Source: Actinomycetota bacterium (GTDB taxonomy: Bacteria; Actinomycetota; Acidimicrobiia; Acidimicrobiales; Ilumatobacteraceae). From it: DNA of 18,329 nucleotides. The notes below the pieces were generated by a model. It did no database searches, was not told the origin of the DNA, and saw only the letters and a list, made by a program, of their open reading frames with translations. Location of the stretch: the NCBI GenBank assembly GCA_009701105.1, contig WLKU01000013.1, positions 1-18,329 of the forward strand, read 5' to 3'. The translations under genes and the position numbers were made by a program. Every line of letters begins with the position of its first letter. The first letter of the stretch is position 1. Positions 1-7,457 of the stretch are shown here, one piece after another.

Positions 1-1149
1 GAATACACCGACATGTCAATCATGGGCATCGGCACCAACATTTTGGGATACGGCAACGATGAAGTAGACGATGCAGTTCGCAAAACTGTTGATGCTGGAA
101 ATATGTCAACGTTGAACTGCCCTGAAGAGGTCTACCTTGCCGAGAAGCTTGTCGAGATGCACCCGTGGGCCGACATGGTTCGTTTCGCGCGTTCTGGTGG
201 TGAAGCAAACGCGATAGCAATTCGGATTGCTCGAGCAGCAGCAGGAAAAGCACAAGTTGCAATTTGCGGATACCACGGCTGGCACGATTGGTACCTTGCT
301 GCCAATCTGGGCAATGACGAAGAGCTCGCAGGACACTTATTGCCAGGTCTAGAACCAAACGGAGTTCCGCAAAACTTGAAAGGAACTGTCCTACCTTTCA
401 ACTACAACGACATCGATGGTCTTACAAACTTAATTGCACAAAACGACATCGGCGTGATCATGATGGAAGTCTCTCGCAGTGTCGGACCCAAAGATGGATT
501 TCTACAAAAGGTTCGAGACATTGCGACGAAAAATGGCATCGTGCTGATGTTCGATGAATGCACTTCAGGGTTTCGTCAAACATTTGGTGGACTACACAAA
601 ATGTATGGCGTCGAGCCAGACATGGCGATGTTTGGTAAGGCCCTAGGAAATGGTTATGCCATCACCGCAGTCATTGGCCGTCGAGAAATCATGGAGGCTG
701 CTCAGACAACATTTATTAGCAGCACCTTCTGGACGGAAAGAATTGGCCCGACAGCTGCTCTTGCAACTCTTGAAGTAATGAGTCGTACTGAGTCCTGGTC
801 GCAAATCACCAAAACTGGCGAAGCAATCACACAACGTTGGCACGATCTCGCCAAACAGCATGAATTGAAAATCACTACGGGCGGGTTGCCATCTCTCACC
901 AATTTCACATTTGAGTCGCCAAACGCTCTTGCCTACAAAACACTCATTACGCAAGAGATGCTTAATCAAGGGTTTCTTGCATCAAATAGTGTTTATGTCT
1001 GCACCGAGCACACACAAAATGTTGTAGACGAGTACTTCGCTTTGCTTGATCCGATATTTCAGAAAATAAAGCAATGCCAGGATGGCAAAGATGTGATGTC
1101 GTTGCTGAATGGCCCGATCTGTGATTCTGGCTTTAAACGACTAAATTAG
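1..1149 (+). CDS. Class III PLP aminotransferase, glutamate-1-semialdehyde aminomutase-like (5' partial)
   Basis: The frame is open from base 1 (EYTD precedes the first ATG at 13), so the true start lies upstream and about 40-50 N-terminal residues are probably missing from a family of roughly 430. The visible part has 382 residues. Seen: SGGEANAIAIRIAR (phosphate-binding region) followed by CGYHGWHDWY, a D-E-C-T-S-G-F-R motif containing the pyridine-nitrogen Asp, and FGKALGNGYA, whose Lys should form the internal aldimine with PLP. This fold transfers an amino group to a keto or aldehyde carbon. The family includes GSA aminomutase, but proteins with this GKALGNGYA motif are typical of surface-glycan loci next to NeuA-like genes, so a role in haem synthesis is unlikely. 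It probably aminates a sugar or cyclitol ketone (inference). The next gene starts 7 bases downstream. Family is sure; substrate unknown. Confidence 0.9.
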   Translation, partial: EYTDMSIMGIGTNILGYGNDEVDDAVRKTVDAGNMSTLNCPEEVYLAEKLVEMHPWADMVRFARSGGEANAIAIRIARAAAGKAQVAICGYHGWHDWYLAANLGNDEELAGHLLPGLEPNGVPQNLKGTVLPFNYNDIDGLTNLIAQNDIGVIMMEVSRSVGPKDGFLQKVRDIATKNGIVLMFDECTSGFRQTFGGLHKMYGVEPDMAMFGKALGNGYAITAVIGRREIMEAAQTTFISSTFWTERIGPTAALATLEVMSRTESWSQITKTGEAITQRWHDLAKQHELKITTGGLPSLTNFTFESPNALAYKTLITQEMLNQGFLASNSVYVCTEHTQNVVDEYFALLDPIFQKIKQCQDGKDVMSLLNGPICDSGFKRLN

Positions 1150-1156
1150 GTGTTGC

Positions 1157-2869
1157 TTGACCAGTTACCTGATCACAACAACAGACCGTTCAAGATGGCC
1201 TAATTCAGGTCATCTTGTTTTCATGGGAACATTCTGTCTACCCGTTGACCCTGATTCACTTCTTGATAAATACACATACGAAATTGTCGACACTTCATTC
1301 AGCTCAGATGAAACGCTTTACTGTTTTCATGAAGCAGAGATTTTTCATACTTTGTCATCCATTCGCATTGCACAGATATTGAATAACGTTCATTGTCTGG
1401 AAAAATCTGAAAAATACTGGGCGATTCTTACTGGGGTCTGGCTTCGTCTGTTTGCCGATTTAATTTCCAGCAGACTGAGCACACTCAGAAAGTTGATTTC
1501 AACACACGTCGGCTTAAGAATAATCGTGGAAGATTCTGATCTAATAAATCGAGCTGCGTTCAATACGGCGGACTTTCACAAATTGACTCGCAATGCAGGA
1601 TGGAATTCTCTTGTCTATCTCGATCTCTGGGACTTAGCTCAGTCAGACTTCAATTCAACATCTATCTATGGGTTTAAGCCTCTACCATCAAAACCATTAG
1701 ACATTTCAAACCATCAATCTGGTTTTGTGTTATCGGCAACTTATCTCCCACGCTTTCAGGAAATCCTTCTTCAACTTCGCCTTTTCTCATTCCCGCGAAG
1801 GATTAACGTAATTCCAGCACCGACAGAGAATGTCAACAAACAGATGCGTGATCGACTCACGCCAGATCATGGTCATCAGGACAAATTTACTCAAGAATTT
1901 TTCAACTTAATTTGTAGATATATGCCCACCGTATTTCTTGAAGGTTTTAATAACGCCGCAAACTTGATACCAAAAATGAAATTCCCACTTCACCCGCGAG
2001 CAATATTTACATCGAATCGACACTTATATGACGATGTATTTAATCTCTGGGCTGCCGAAGCAACCGAATGTGGATCTTGCTTGGTTCTTGGCCAACACGG
2101 TGGTAACTATGGAATTTCACGCTTCCCTTCGTACGCGGAACGCCACGAAAGCTTCATTGCAAACGCTTATGTAACTTGGGGTTGGGAAACAAAACCAAAG
2201 TCCATTCCTGGCATGATTTTTACAACGATTGGGTTTCGATGGACGCGAAGCAAAAATCCGACTAGGGCTCTCATCGTTACTGACCACCTTTGGTCTCAGC
2301 CCCGAACTGCTTTCCATGACCTCAACGAAAGTTCGGACTATTTAGAGCACATCCTTTCTTTGGTTCGATCTTTGCATCCAAAAATTCAAGATTCGCTTAC
2401 GGTTCGACTTCATAACGGACAGAGCGAAACTGGATCTCGAGCAAATAATATCTGGAGGGAACAACTGCCATCAATAGACTTTGGAAAACCCAAGGATTCG
2501 TTTGCAAAAGTTGTTGGAAGTGCGAAAATGGTGATAGTTGCTCACAACAGCACCACACTCCCCGAGACAATGTCTCTAGGAATTCCAACTCTTATAACAT
2601 GGACTCAGAATTGGGTTGAAATTCGAGAAGATGCAGAACCGATCTTTGCGAAACTTGCAGAAGTGGGGATTTATCACGTAGACCCCGTTGCTCTCGCAAA
2701 TCACATTTCAAATATCTGGGAAGACGTAGACGGTTGGTGGAACAGTTCAGAAGTGCTTAAAGCCCGTGAATTGTTCTGTTGTTACTATGCTCGAGCAGTA
2801 CCAAAGCCATTACGCTTCTTACATCAGCTTCTTGTTGATGTATCTCCAGCAGCTGAAAAAAGGATTTGA
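1157..2869 (+). CDS. Putative transferase, LIC12162-like family (surface carbohydrate)
   Basis: This 570-residue cytosolic protein has no signal peptide or membrane segments. The N-terminal pattern (LVFMGTFCLP near residue 20, then KYWAILTGVWL near 85-95) and the later GQHGGNYG with AYVTWGW (about 314-345) match my recollection of the LIC12162 family of putative transferases from O-antigen loci. The C-terminal third has the shape of GT-B-like sugar transferases (AHNSTTLPETMSLGIPTL, about 463-480). No reaction is established for the family that I know of. A role in transferring the residue made by the neighbouring genes is inference. The start is TTG at 1157, preceded by a weak AGG at 1148-1150; the next in-frame Met is about 23 codons in and would remove conserved N-terminal sequence. 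Its stop lies 2 bases before the next gene's ATG. Confidence is good for family resemblance and low for function. Confidence 0.75.
   Translation: MTSYLITTTDRSRWPNSGHLVFMGTFCLPVDPDSLLDKYTYEIVDTSFSSDETLYCFHEAEIFHTLSSIRIAQILNNVHCLEKSEKYWAILTGVWLRLFADLISSRLSTLRKLISTHVGLRIIVEDSDLINRAAFNTADFHKLTRNAGWNSLVYLDLWDLAQSDFNSTSIYGFKPLPSKPLDISNHQSGFVLSATYLPRFQEILLQLRLFSFPRRINVIPAPTENVNKQMRDRLTPDHGHQDKFTQEFFNLICRYMPTVFLEGFNNAANLIPKMKFPLHPRAIFTSNRHLYDDVFNLWAAEATECGSCLVLGQHGGNYGISRFPSYAERHESFIANAYVTWGWETKPKSIPGMIFTTIGFRWTRSKNPTRALIVTDHLWSQPRTAFHDLNESSDYLEHILSLVRSLHPKIQDSLTVRLHNGQSETGSRANNIWREQLPSIDFGKPKDSFAKVVGSAKMVIVAHNSTTLPETMSLGIPTLITWTQNWVEIREDAEPIFAKLAEVGIYHVDPVALANHISNIWEDVDGWWNSSEVLKARELFCCYYARAVPKPLRFLHQLLVDVSPAAEKRI
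2860..2864 (+). promoter_or_regulatory. Ribosome binding site fixing the D-2-hydroxyacid dehydrogenase start
   Basis: AAGGA at the end of an A-rich run sits 7 bases before ATG 2872. It argues for that ATG rather than the in-frame TTG at 2866, which would have a spacing of 1 base. The site lies inside the last codons of the preceding gene. Confidence 0.6.
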
Positions 2870-2871
2870 TT

Positions 2872-3807
2872 ATGAAGATACAGATCACTACTTCTTCATA
2901 TGACCTCAATAATTTTATAGATAGCGAACTTCTCAATTCAGCAAAAATTGAAATTGCACTCAACCCATTTAAGCGCAGGTTGACCGAATCACAGGTTTCG
3001 GATTTACTCCAAGACGACGTTATTGGCATGATTGCCGGTCTGGAACCATTAACCGAGTCAGTACTTCGGGATGCGCCAAAACTCAAGCTAATTGTTCGAT
3101 GTGGCGCTGGTCTAGACAGTGTTGACCTTGTTGCTGCTCGTAAATTAGGAATTGATGTTGTTAACACGCCAAACGCACCATCTCGAGCAGTTGCCGAACT
3201 CACAATCGGTCACATGATAAACATTCTTCGGCATATTTCAGCTACCGATAGATCACTGCGTGAAGGATCATGGACTCCGACCATGGGGACTTTGCTAGGA
3301 ACCAAGAAGGTTGGTTTAATCGGTTTGGGTCGGATAGGGAAAATGGTCAGTGACTTGTTGCTCGCATTCGGCGCATCGGTTCAAGCCTTTGATCCCAATG
3401 TCACTTCGCCGAATTCACTTGTCACGTTATGCGACTTAGAGACATTGCTCTCCACCAGTGACATCATCTCCCTACATGTTCCCTACTCAGCAGAGACACA
3501 TCACCTACTAAATGCAAAGACTCTTTGTCTGATGAAGTCAGAATCGGTAATTGTCAATGTGTCGCGTGGTGGACTGATTGACGAAGACGCGTTATTGCAC
3601 TCGCTCACCTCAAATTTGATTGCTGGTGCCGCACTGGACTGTTTCGAGAATGAGCCATATACCGGCCCACTTCGACTTCTCAGTAACGTATGCACTACCA
3701 GCCACATGGGCTCTTACGCGAGGGAAACTCGCGACCAGATGGAAATTGAGGCAAGTACCGCACTCGTTGCAGGTCTCAAGAAACATGGATTTATCCCGCA
3801 CCCGTAG
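2872..3807 (+). CDS. D-isomer-specific 2-hydroxyacid dehydrogenase (phosphoglycerate dehydrogenase-like)
   Basis: This 311-residue protein starts at ATG 2872, chosen for the ribosome binding site upstream. It has an N-terminal substrate-binding lobe, then a Rossmann nucleotide-binding lobe with GLGRIG at 151-156. Catalytic residues of the family are in place: Arg232 (SRGG), Glu261 (FENEP) and His278 (SHMG). The Arg-Glu spacing of 29 equals that in E. coli SerA as I recall it; the Glu-His spacing is shorter. The family reversibly oxidises D-2-hydroxyacids with NAD(P). There is no C-terminal ACT domain, so it is not a regulated housekeeping SerA. In this locus it more likely acts on a 2-hydroxy or 2-keto acid intermediate of the glycan precursor (inference). 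Its stop is 10 bases before the cytidylyltransferase. Family confidence is high; substrate unknown. Confidence 0.9.
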   Translation: MKIQITTSSYDLNNFIDSELLNSAKIEIALNPFKRRLTESQVSDLLQDDVIGMIAGLEPLTESVLRDAPKLKLIVRCGAGLDSVDLVAARKLGIDVVNTPNAPSRAVAELTIGHMINILRHISATDRSLREGSWTPTMGTLLGTKKVGLIGLGRIGKMVSDLLLAFGASVQAFDPNVTSPNSLVTLCDLETLLSTSDIISLHVPYSAETHHLLNAKTLCLMKSESVIVNVSRGGLIDEDALLHSLTSNLIAGAALDCFENEPYTGPLRLLSNVCTTSHMGSYARETRDQMEIEASTALVAGLKKHGFIPHP

Positions 3808-3817
3808 ACTATAAAAT

Positions 3818-4567
3818 ATGATCTGCGCTCTAATGATCGGTCGTGGTGGCAGCACGGGTTTCCCTGGGAAAAACACCGCTCTCGTGCTTGGACGCCCACT
3901 CTGTGAATATCCCCTGATGGCAGCGTTTAAATCCAACTTTGTCGACCAAATTTTTGTTTCGACTGACTCACCGGATATTCGAGCGGTTGGAAAAAAGTAC
4001 AATGCTCAACATATTGAGCGGCCAGCCGAACTTGCAACATCGTCAGCTCTTTCAGATGACGTGTTTATTCATGGATATCAAATCATCAAGGACTATGTCC
4101 TAAGTCTTGGAGAAGAACTTGAAATGCTTGTTCTGCTTTTTGCAAATGCGGCGACAGTAATTCCTACGTACATTGACCAAGGAGTAGAAATGCTTCGCGA
4201 AGACCCAGCACTTGACGGTGCCGCAACTACTTCGGTCTACAACATGTACAGTCCATTACGAGCTCGAAAATTGGATTTAAACGGAAGACTTCAGCCATTT
4301 GTGCCATTTGACGCGTTCGGCGATCCCACAACTTTCAATACAAGCCGTGATTCCCAGGGAGACGTTTATTACACCGATGGCTCTGCAATTGTTATTCGTC
4401 CAAGATGTCTTGACAATATTGATGAGGGCTTACTACCTCATCGTTGGATGGGTCAACAAATTGGCTCGATCCCGTCATGGGGAGGTTGTGATGTCGACTA
4501 CGAGTGGCAAGTACCAATAGTTGAATTTTGGCTTACCAAGCATGGTTTTATTAAGGGCTCAGCGTAG
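3818..4567 (+). CDS. Divergent acylneuraminate (NeuA-like) cytidylyltransferase
   Basis: This 249-residue protein should form a CMP conjugate from CTP and a sugar hydroxyl. The N-terminus GRGGSTGFPGKN (8-19) corresponds to the ARGGSKGIPxKN CTP-binding signature of NeuA/KdsB, with Thr where Lys is usual. FVSTDSPDI (46-54) and ERPAEL (67-72) match further family motifs. Near the C-terminus, CDVDYEWQVPIVEFW (224-238) matches the segment with metal-binding Asp residues. The usual LQPTSP motif is replaced by LFANAAT (107-113). It is therefore a CMP-transferase relative whose substrate probably differs from N-acetylneuraminate or Kdo. No NeuB-like synthase is in the window. The start ATG has no evident Shine-Dalgarno but begins exactly at the conserved strand, 10 bases after the preceding stop. 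Confidence 0.82.
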   Translation: MICALMIGRGGSTGFPGKNTALVLGRPLCEYPLMAAFKSNFVDQIFVSTDSPDIRAVGKKYNAQHIERPAELATSSALSDDVFIHGYQIIKDYVLSLGEELEMLVLLFANAATVIPTYIDQGVEMLREDPALDGAATTSVYNMYSPLRARKLDLNGRLQPFVPFDAFGDPTTFNTSRDSQGDVYYTDGSAIVIRPRCLDNIDEGLLPHRWMGQQIGSIPSWGGCDVDYEWQVPIVEFWLTKHGFIKGSA

Positions 4568-4589
4568 CGATCTGCTGCGAGCATCGAAC

Positions 4590-5627
4590 ATGACACAACT
4601 TCGTATTGGGATAGCTGGCTATGGAGTCATCGGCAAACGCCGTCGCATCTGCGTCGACTCTAATCCTTATCTCAAAACTGTTGCCGTCTGCGACAAAAAA
4701 TTTGTTGATGATGGGAACCTCGAAGATGGTGTTGCATATTCTCAATCATATGCAAGACTTTTTGATCATGATTTAGATGCAGTACTTGTCTGTATGAGCA
4801 ATGACATGGCAGCTGAAATCACAATCGCTGCGCTCTCGAAAGGCATGCATGTCTTTTGTGAAAAACCACCGGCAAGAAATATGGCCGAATTAGCCGGAGT
4901 CATTGAAGCAGAATCAATCCAGCCGGGAATCAAACTGATGTATGGTTTTAACCATCGATATCACGACTCTGTCCAAGACGCACTTCGCCTAATCAAATCA
5001 GGCGAATTAGGCAAGATCATCAACATGCGCGGAGTTTACGGAAAATCAAAACTTGTTACATTTGACCAAGCAGATTGGCGTGCCAAGCGCGAGATGGCAG
5101 GCGGTGGAGTTCTTCTTGACCAAGGTATTCACATGGTTGACCTCATGCGACTTTTTGCAGGGGAATTCGTTGACGTGCACAGTTTCATTTCAAACAACCA
5201 TTGGAAATACGACGTTGAAGACAATGCCTACGCACTCATGCGAACCCAAGACGGAATTGTTGCAATGCTTAATTCCTCCGCCACGCAGTGGAGACATCAA
5301 TTCAGTCTTGACATCAACCTAGAAAGAGGAAGCGTCATTTTGCGCGGGATCTTGTCTGGCTCAAAAAGTTATGGTTCAGAAACTATGACTATTGTGCACG
5401 CTAACCCAGATAGAGACAATGGCGATCCGAAAGAAGCGACTCAGCAATACAATCATGATCCATCTTGGACAGCTGAAATTGATGAGTTTGCGAACAACAT
5501 TATTAATAATCTCCCAATTGAAAATGGGACATCTCACGACGCATTAATGACAATGAAACTCGTGCATCAAATTTATTATGCCGATTCCTCATGGAGGGAC
5601 CGCTACTCGATTCCTAATCCGAACTAA
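4590..5627 (+). CDS. Gfo/Idh/MocA-family NAD(P)-dependent oxidoreductase
   Basis: This 345-residue soluble protein has an N-terminal Rossmann fold with GYGVIG (10-15), the family's CEKPPA motif (EKP at 91-93, containing the catalytic Lys) and GGGVLLDQGIH (161-171), which carries the conserved Asp and His of the C-terminal substrate domain. The family oxidises or reduces hydroxyls of sugars, nucleotide sugars and inositols. Here it likely makes or reduces a keto group in the same precursor as the aminotransferase and cyclase (inference). The open frame extends upstream to 4521, overlapping the cytidylyltransferase, but the first residues fitting the Rossmann strand begin at ATG 4590, so that start is preferred. 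It lies 22 bases after the previous stop. Substrate is not identifiable. Confidence 0.9.
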   Translation: MTQLRIGIAGYGVIGKRRRICVDSNPYLKTVAVCDKKFVDDGNLEDGVAYSQSYARLFDHDLDAVLVCMSNDMAAEITIAALSKGMHVFCEKPPARNMAELAGVIEAESIQPGIKLMYGFNHRYHDSVQDALRLIKSGELGKIINMRGVYGKSKLVTFDQADWRAKREMAGGGVLLDQGIHMVDLMRLFAGEFVDVHSFISNNHWKYDVEDNAYALMRTQDGIVAMLNSSATQWRHQFSLDINLERGSVILRGILSGSKSYGSETMTIVHANPDRDNGDPKEATQQYNHDPSWTAEIDEFANNIINNLPIENGTSHDALMTMKLVHQIYYADSSWRDRYSIPNPN

Positions 5628-5645
5628 TAAGAGGTAGAAGAAACT

Positions 5646-6365
5646 ATGGCCTTATTCGAGGGTAAGACAGTTTTCGTGAGTGGTGCCACACGTGGCATAG
5701 GGGCGTCCATAGCGGCAATTTTCATCGAGAACGGCGCGACGGTCTATGGTTCGGCAACACAAATCTCAACAGTAGAAAACCGCGGACTTGCCGGTGTGTT
5801 TCCTGCTGACTTCGCAAACCGTGAAGATATCGAGAATTGTGCGGAACACATCCGAAGCATCCGTCCCGACATCCTCGTTAATAATGCAGGCATCAATAAT
5901 CCTTCGTCTTTCGAACAAATTGACCATGAGGAGTTTCTTAAGATTCAGCAAGTCAATGTTTTTGCACCCATGGCACTATGTCAAGCAGCAATTCCGTCAA
6001 TGGTTCGCTCTGGATGGGGAAGAATCGTCAATATCTCCTCGGCTTGGAGCAAGAAGGGTAAGGAGCAAAGAGCACCTTATTCTGCAAGCAAATTTGCCAT
6101 CGATGGACTCACTCTTTCGCTTGCTATCGAATACGCCAAATCTGGAATCTTGGCTAATTGTGTTGCGCCAGGTTTCGTAGATACGGAAATGACACGACGA
6201 ATTTTGGGTGATGTCGGTATTGAAAAAATCCTACAAAATGTACCAATCGGCCGTCTCGCGCAACCTGAAGAAATTGCTCAAGTCGTGTTATGGCTTGCAA
6301 GCCCACAAAATACTTATATAACGGGTCAAAATATTTTTGTTGATGGAGGCTTTACTCGTGCCTAA
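5646..6365 (+). CDS. Short-chain dehydrogenase/reductase (classical SDR, FabG-like)
   Basis: This 239-residue protein has every classical SDR motif: SGATRGIG (12-19) for the dinucleotide, NNAG (79-82), catalytic Ser132, Tyr145 and Lys149 (YSASK), and VAPGFVDTEM after the active site. Its length is normal. It is a NAD(P)-dependent alcohol dehydrogenase or ketone reductase. Sitting between the Gfo/Idh oxidoreductase and the dehydroquinate-synthase-like cyclase, it probably supplies another redox step on the same small molecule rather than serving fatty-acid synthesis (inference). GAGG at 5631-5634 lies upstream of ATG 5646 at a somewhat long spacing of 11. The 3' end contains the ribosome binding site and start of the next gene, an 8-base overlap that suggests coupled translation. 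Confidence 0.92.
   Translation: MALFEGKTVFVSGATRGIGASIAAIFIENGATVYGSATQISTVENRGLAGVFPADFANREDIENCAEHIRSIRPDILVNNAGINNPSSFEQIDHEEFLKIQQVNVFAPMALCQAAIPSMVRSGWGRIVNISSAWSKKGKEQRAPYSASKFAIDGLTLSLAIEYAKSGILANCVAPGFVDTEMTRRILGDVGIEKILQNVPIGRLAQPEEIAQVVLWLASPQNTYITGQNIFVDGGFTRA
6345..6349 (+). promoter_or_regulatory. Ribosome binding site fixing a GTG start for the cyclase
   Basis: GGAGG lies inside the SDR gene's 3' end, 8 bases before GTG 6358. In-frame TTG/ATG codons at 6337-6343 would sit before or on this site, so GTG 6358 is the supported start. Confidence 0.75.
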
Positions 6366-7425
6366 AAACCTCGTTATCAAATCACACAAAGGCCCATACG
6401 AGGTCAACTTCACCGAAGACTTACTATCCGACGTTCGTCCACTATTTACTGGCGAACCACACTTCATTGTCGATGAAAAGGTAGCCAAACTATATAACAA
6501 AGAGCTCTCGTCAATTATTGATCATGCAAATACCATTTTGGTACAAGCCACGGAGGACAATAAGTCACTAGACCAAGTTTCAAATATTGTTAATCAATTG
6601 GTCAAAAACAAAATTCGCCGTACTCATCACATCGTTGCTATTGGTGGTGGGATTATCCAAGACTTGTCGTGCTTCATTGCAAACACCATCCTTCGAGGCG
6701 TCAGATGGGAATTTGTACCTACAACTCTTCTCGCCCAAGCAGACTCTTGTATCGGTTCAAAAAGCTCAATAAATGTTGGTGATGCCAAAAATATCCTGGG
6801 GACGTTTTACCCACCTAGCAGAATTTGGATTGATTCGACCTTCCTTCGCACACTTCACATAGATGAAGTTCATTCCGGAATTGGTGAAATACTGAAGGTA
6901 CACGCAATTGAATCACCTGCGGAGTTTGACAGGGTCGGAGATTCATTTGAATTGATGGTAAACGACTTTGAGGTTCTTAAAAATTTTGTATATAGCGCAT
7001 TACTAATCAAAAAAAGATTTATTGAAGTAGACGAATTTGATATCGGAATACGAAACATTTTCAATCTTGGTCATAGTTTCGGGCATGCAATAGAGGCAGC
7101 AACTACTTTCGGTGTCCCGCACGGCATCGCAGTAAGTATGGGAATGCACGTTGCATGCTCAATCTCGGTAGCCCAGGGATTTTTGACCCAGGAACATGCA
7201 ACCAGAATGCAATGCGTACTTGCCAAAAATTTCTCGACATATGCCTCTACGGTGATCCCTGTAGATCAAGTATTGTCGGCTCTTCTAAAAGACAAAAAAA
7301 ATAGCTCAACGGAATTGGGATTAATATTACCGATTGGCAAAAATGTTGAAATTCAAAAAATTATGATTAAGCCTGATCTGCTGTTCCAAGACCAATGTAC
7401 AGAAGCACTAGCCGCGCTGAAATAG
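6358..7425 (+). CDS. 3-dehydroquinate synthase-like sugar phosphate cyclase
   Basis: This 355-residue protein uses the GTG start supported by GGAGG. Dehydroquinate-synthase fold motifs: AIGGGIIQDL (94-103) for NAD, PTTLLAQADS (121-130), GSKSSIN with Lys135, and AKNILGTFYPP with Lys144. Probable zinc ligands are Glu177 (GEILK), His239 (NLGHSFGH) and His255; the 16-residue His-His spacing equals that of true synthases. Departures include GSKSS for the usual GGKTG and HGI (255-257) for the usual HGE. The superfamily cyclises phosphorylated keto-sugars (DAHP, sedoheptulose 7-phosphate, glucose 6-phosphate) using a transient NAD oxidation. With no other shikimate gene nearby and these changes, it is probably not AroB; a cyclitol-forming cyclase is the leading guess (inference). 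A 32-base gap follows before the next gene. Confidence 0.85.
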   Translation: MPKNLVIKSHKGPYEVNFTEDLLSDVRPLFTGEPHFIVDEKVAKLYNKELSSIIDHANTILVQATEDNKSLDQVSNIVNQLVKNKIRRTHHIVAIGGGIIQDLSCFIANTILRGVRWEFVPTTLLAQADSCIGSKSSINVGDAKNILGTFYPPSRIWIDSTFLRTLHIDEVHSGIGEILKVHAIESPAEFDRVGDSFELMVNDFEVLKNFVYSALLIKKRFIEVDEFDIGIRNIFNLGHSFGHAIEAATTFGVPHGIAVSMGMHVACSISVAQGFLTQEHATRMQCVLAKNFSTYASTVIPVDQVLSALLKDKKNSSTELGLILPIGKNVEIQKIMIKPDLLFQDQCTEALAALK

Positions 7426-7457
7426 GGTCAAGCCCGAATTGTATGCTGTAAACCTAA

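Noticed and set aside
20..358. Minus-strand open frames, such as this one and others at 2757-3203, 3610-4002, 13348-13680 and 17743-18099
   Set aside because: Each lies opposite a well-supported + strand gene with family motifs, has no recognisable protein features and no ribosome binding site; they are antisense shadows.
2866..2871. TTG start at 2866 for the hydroxyacid dehydrogenase
   Set aside because: It would sit 1 base after the AAGGA; ATG 2872 has the proper spacing.
6358..7425. Calling the cyclase AroB (shikimate pathway)
   Set aside because: Motif departures (HGI, GSKSS), the absence of other shikimate genes and the glycan context make a housekeeping role less likely, so no symbol was given.
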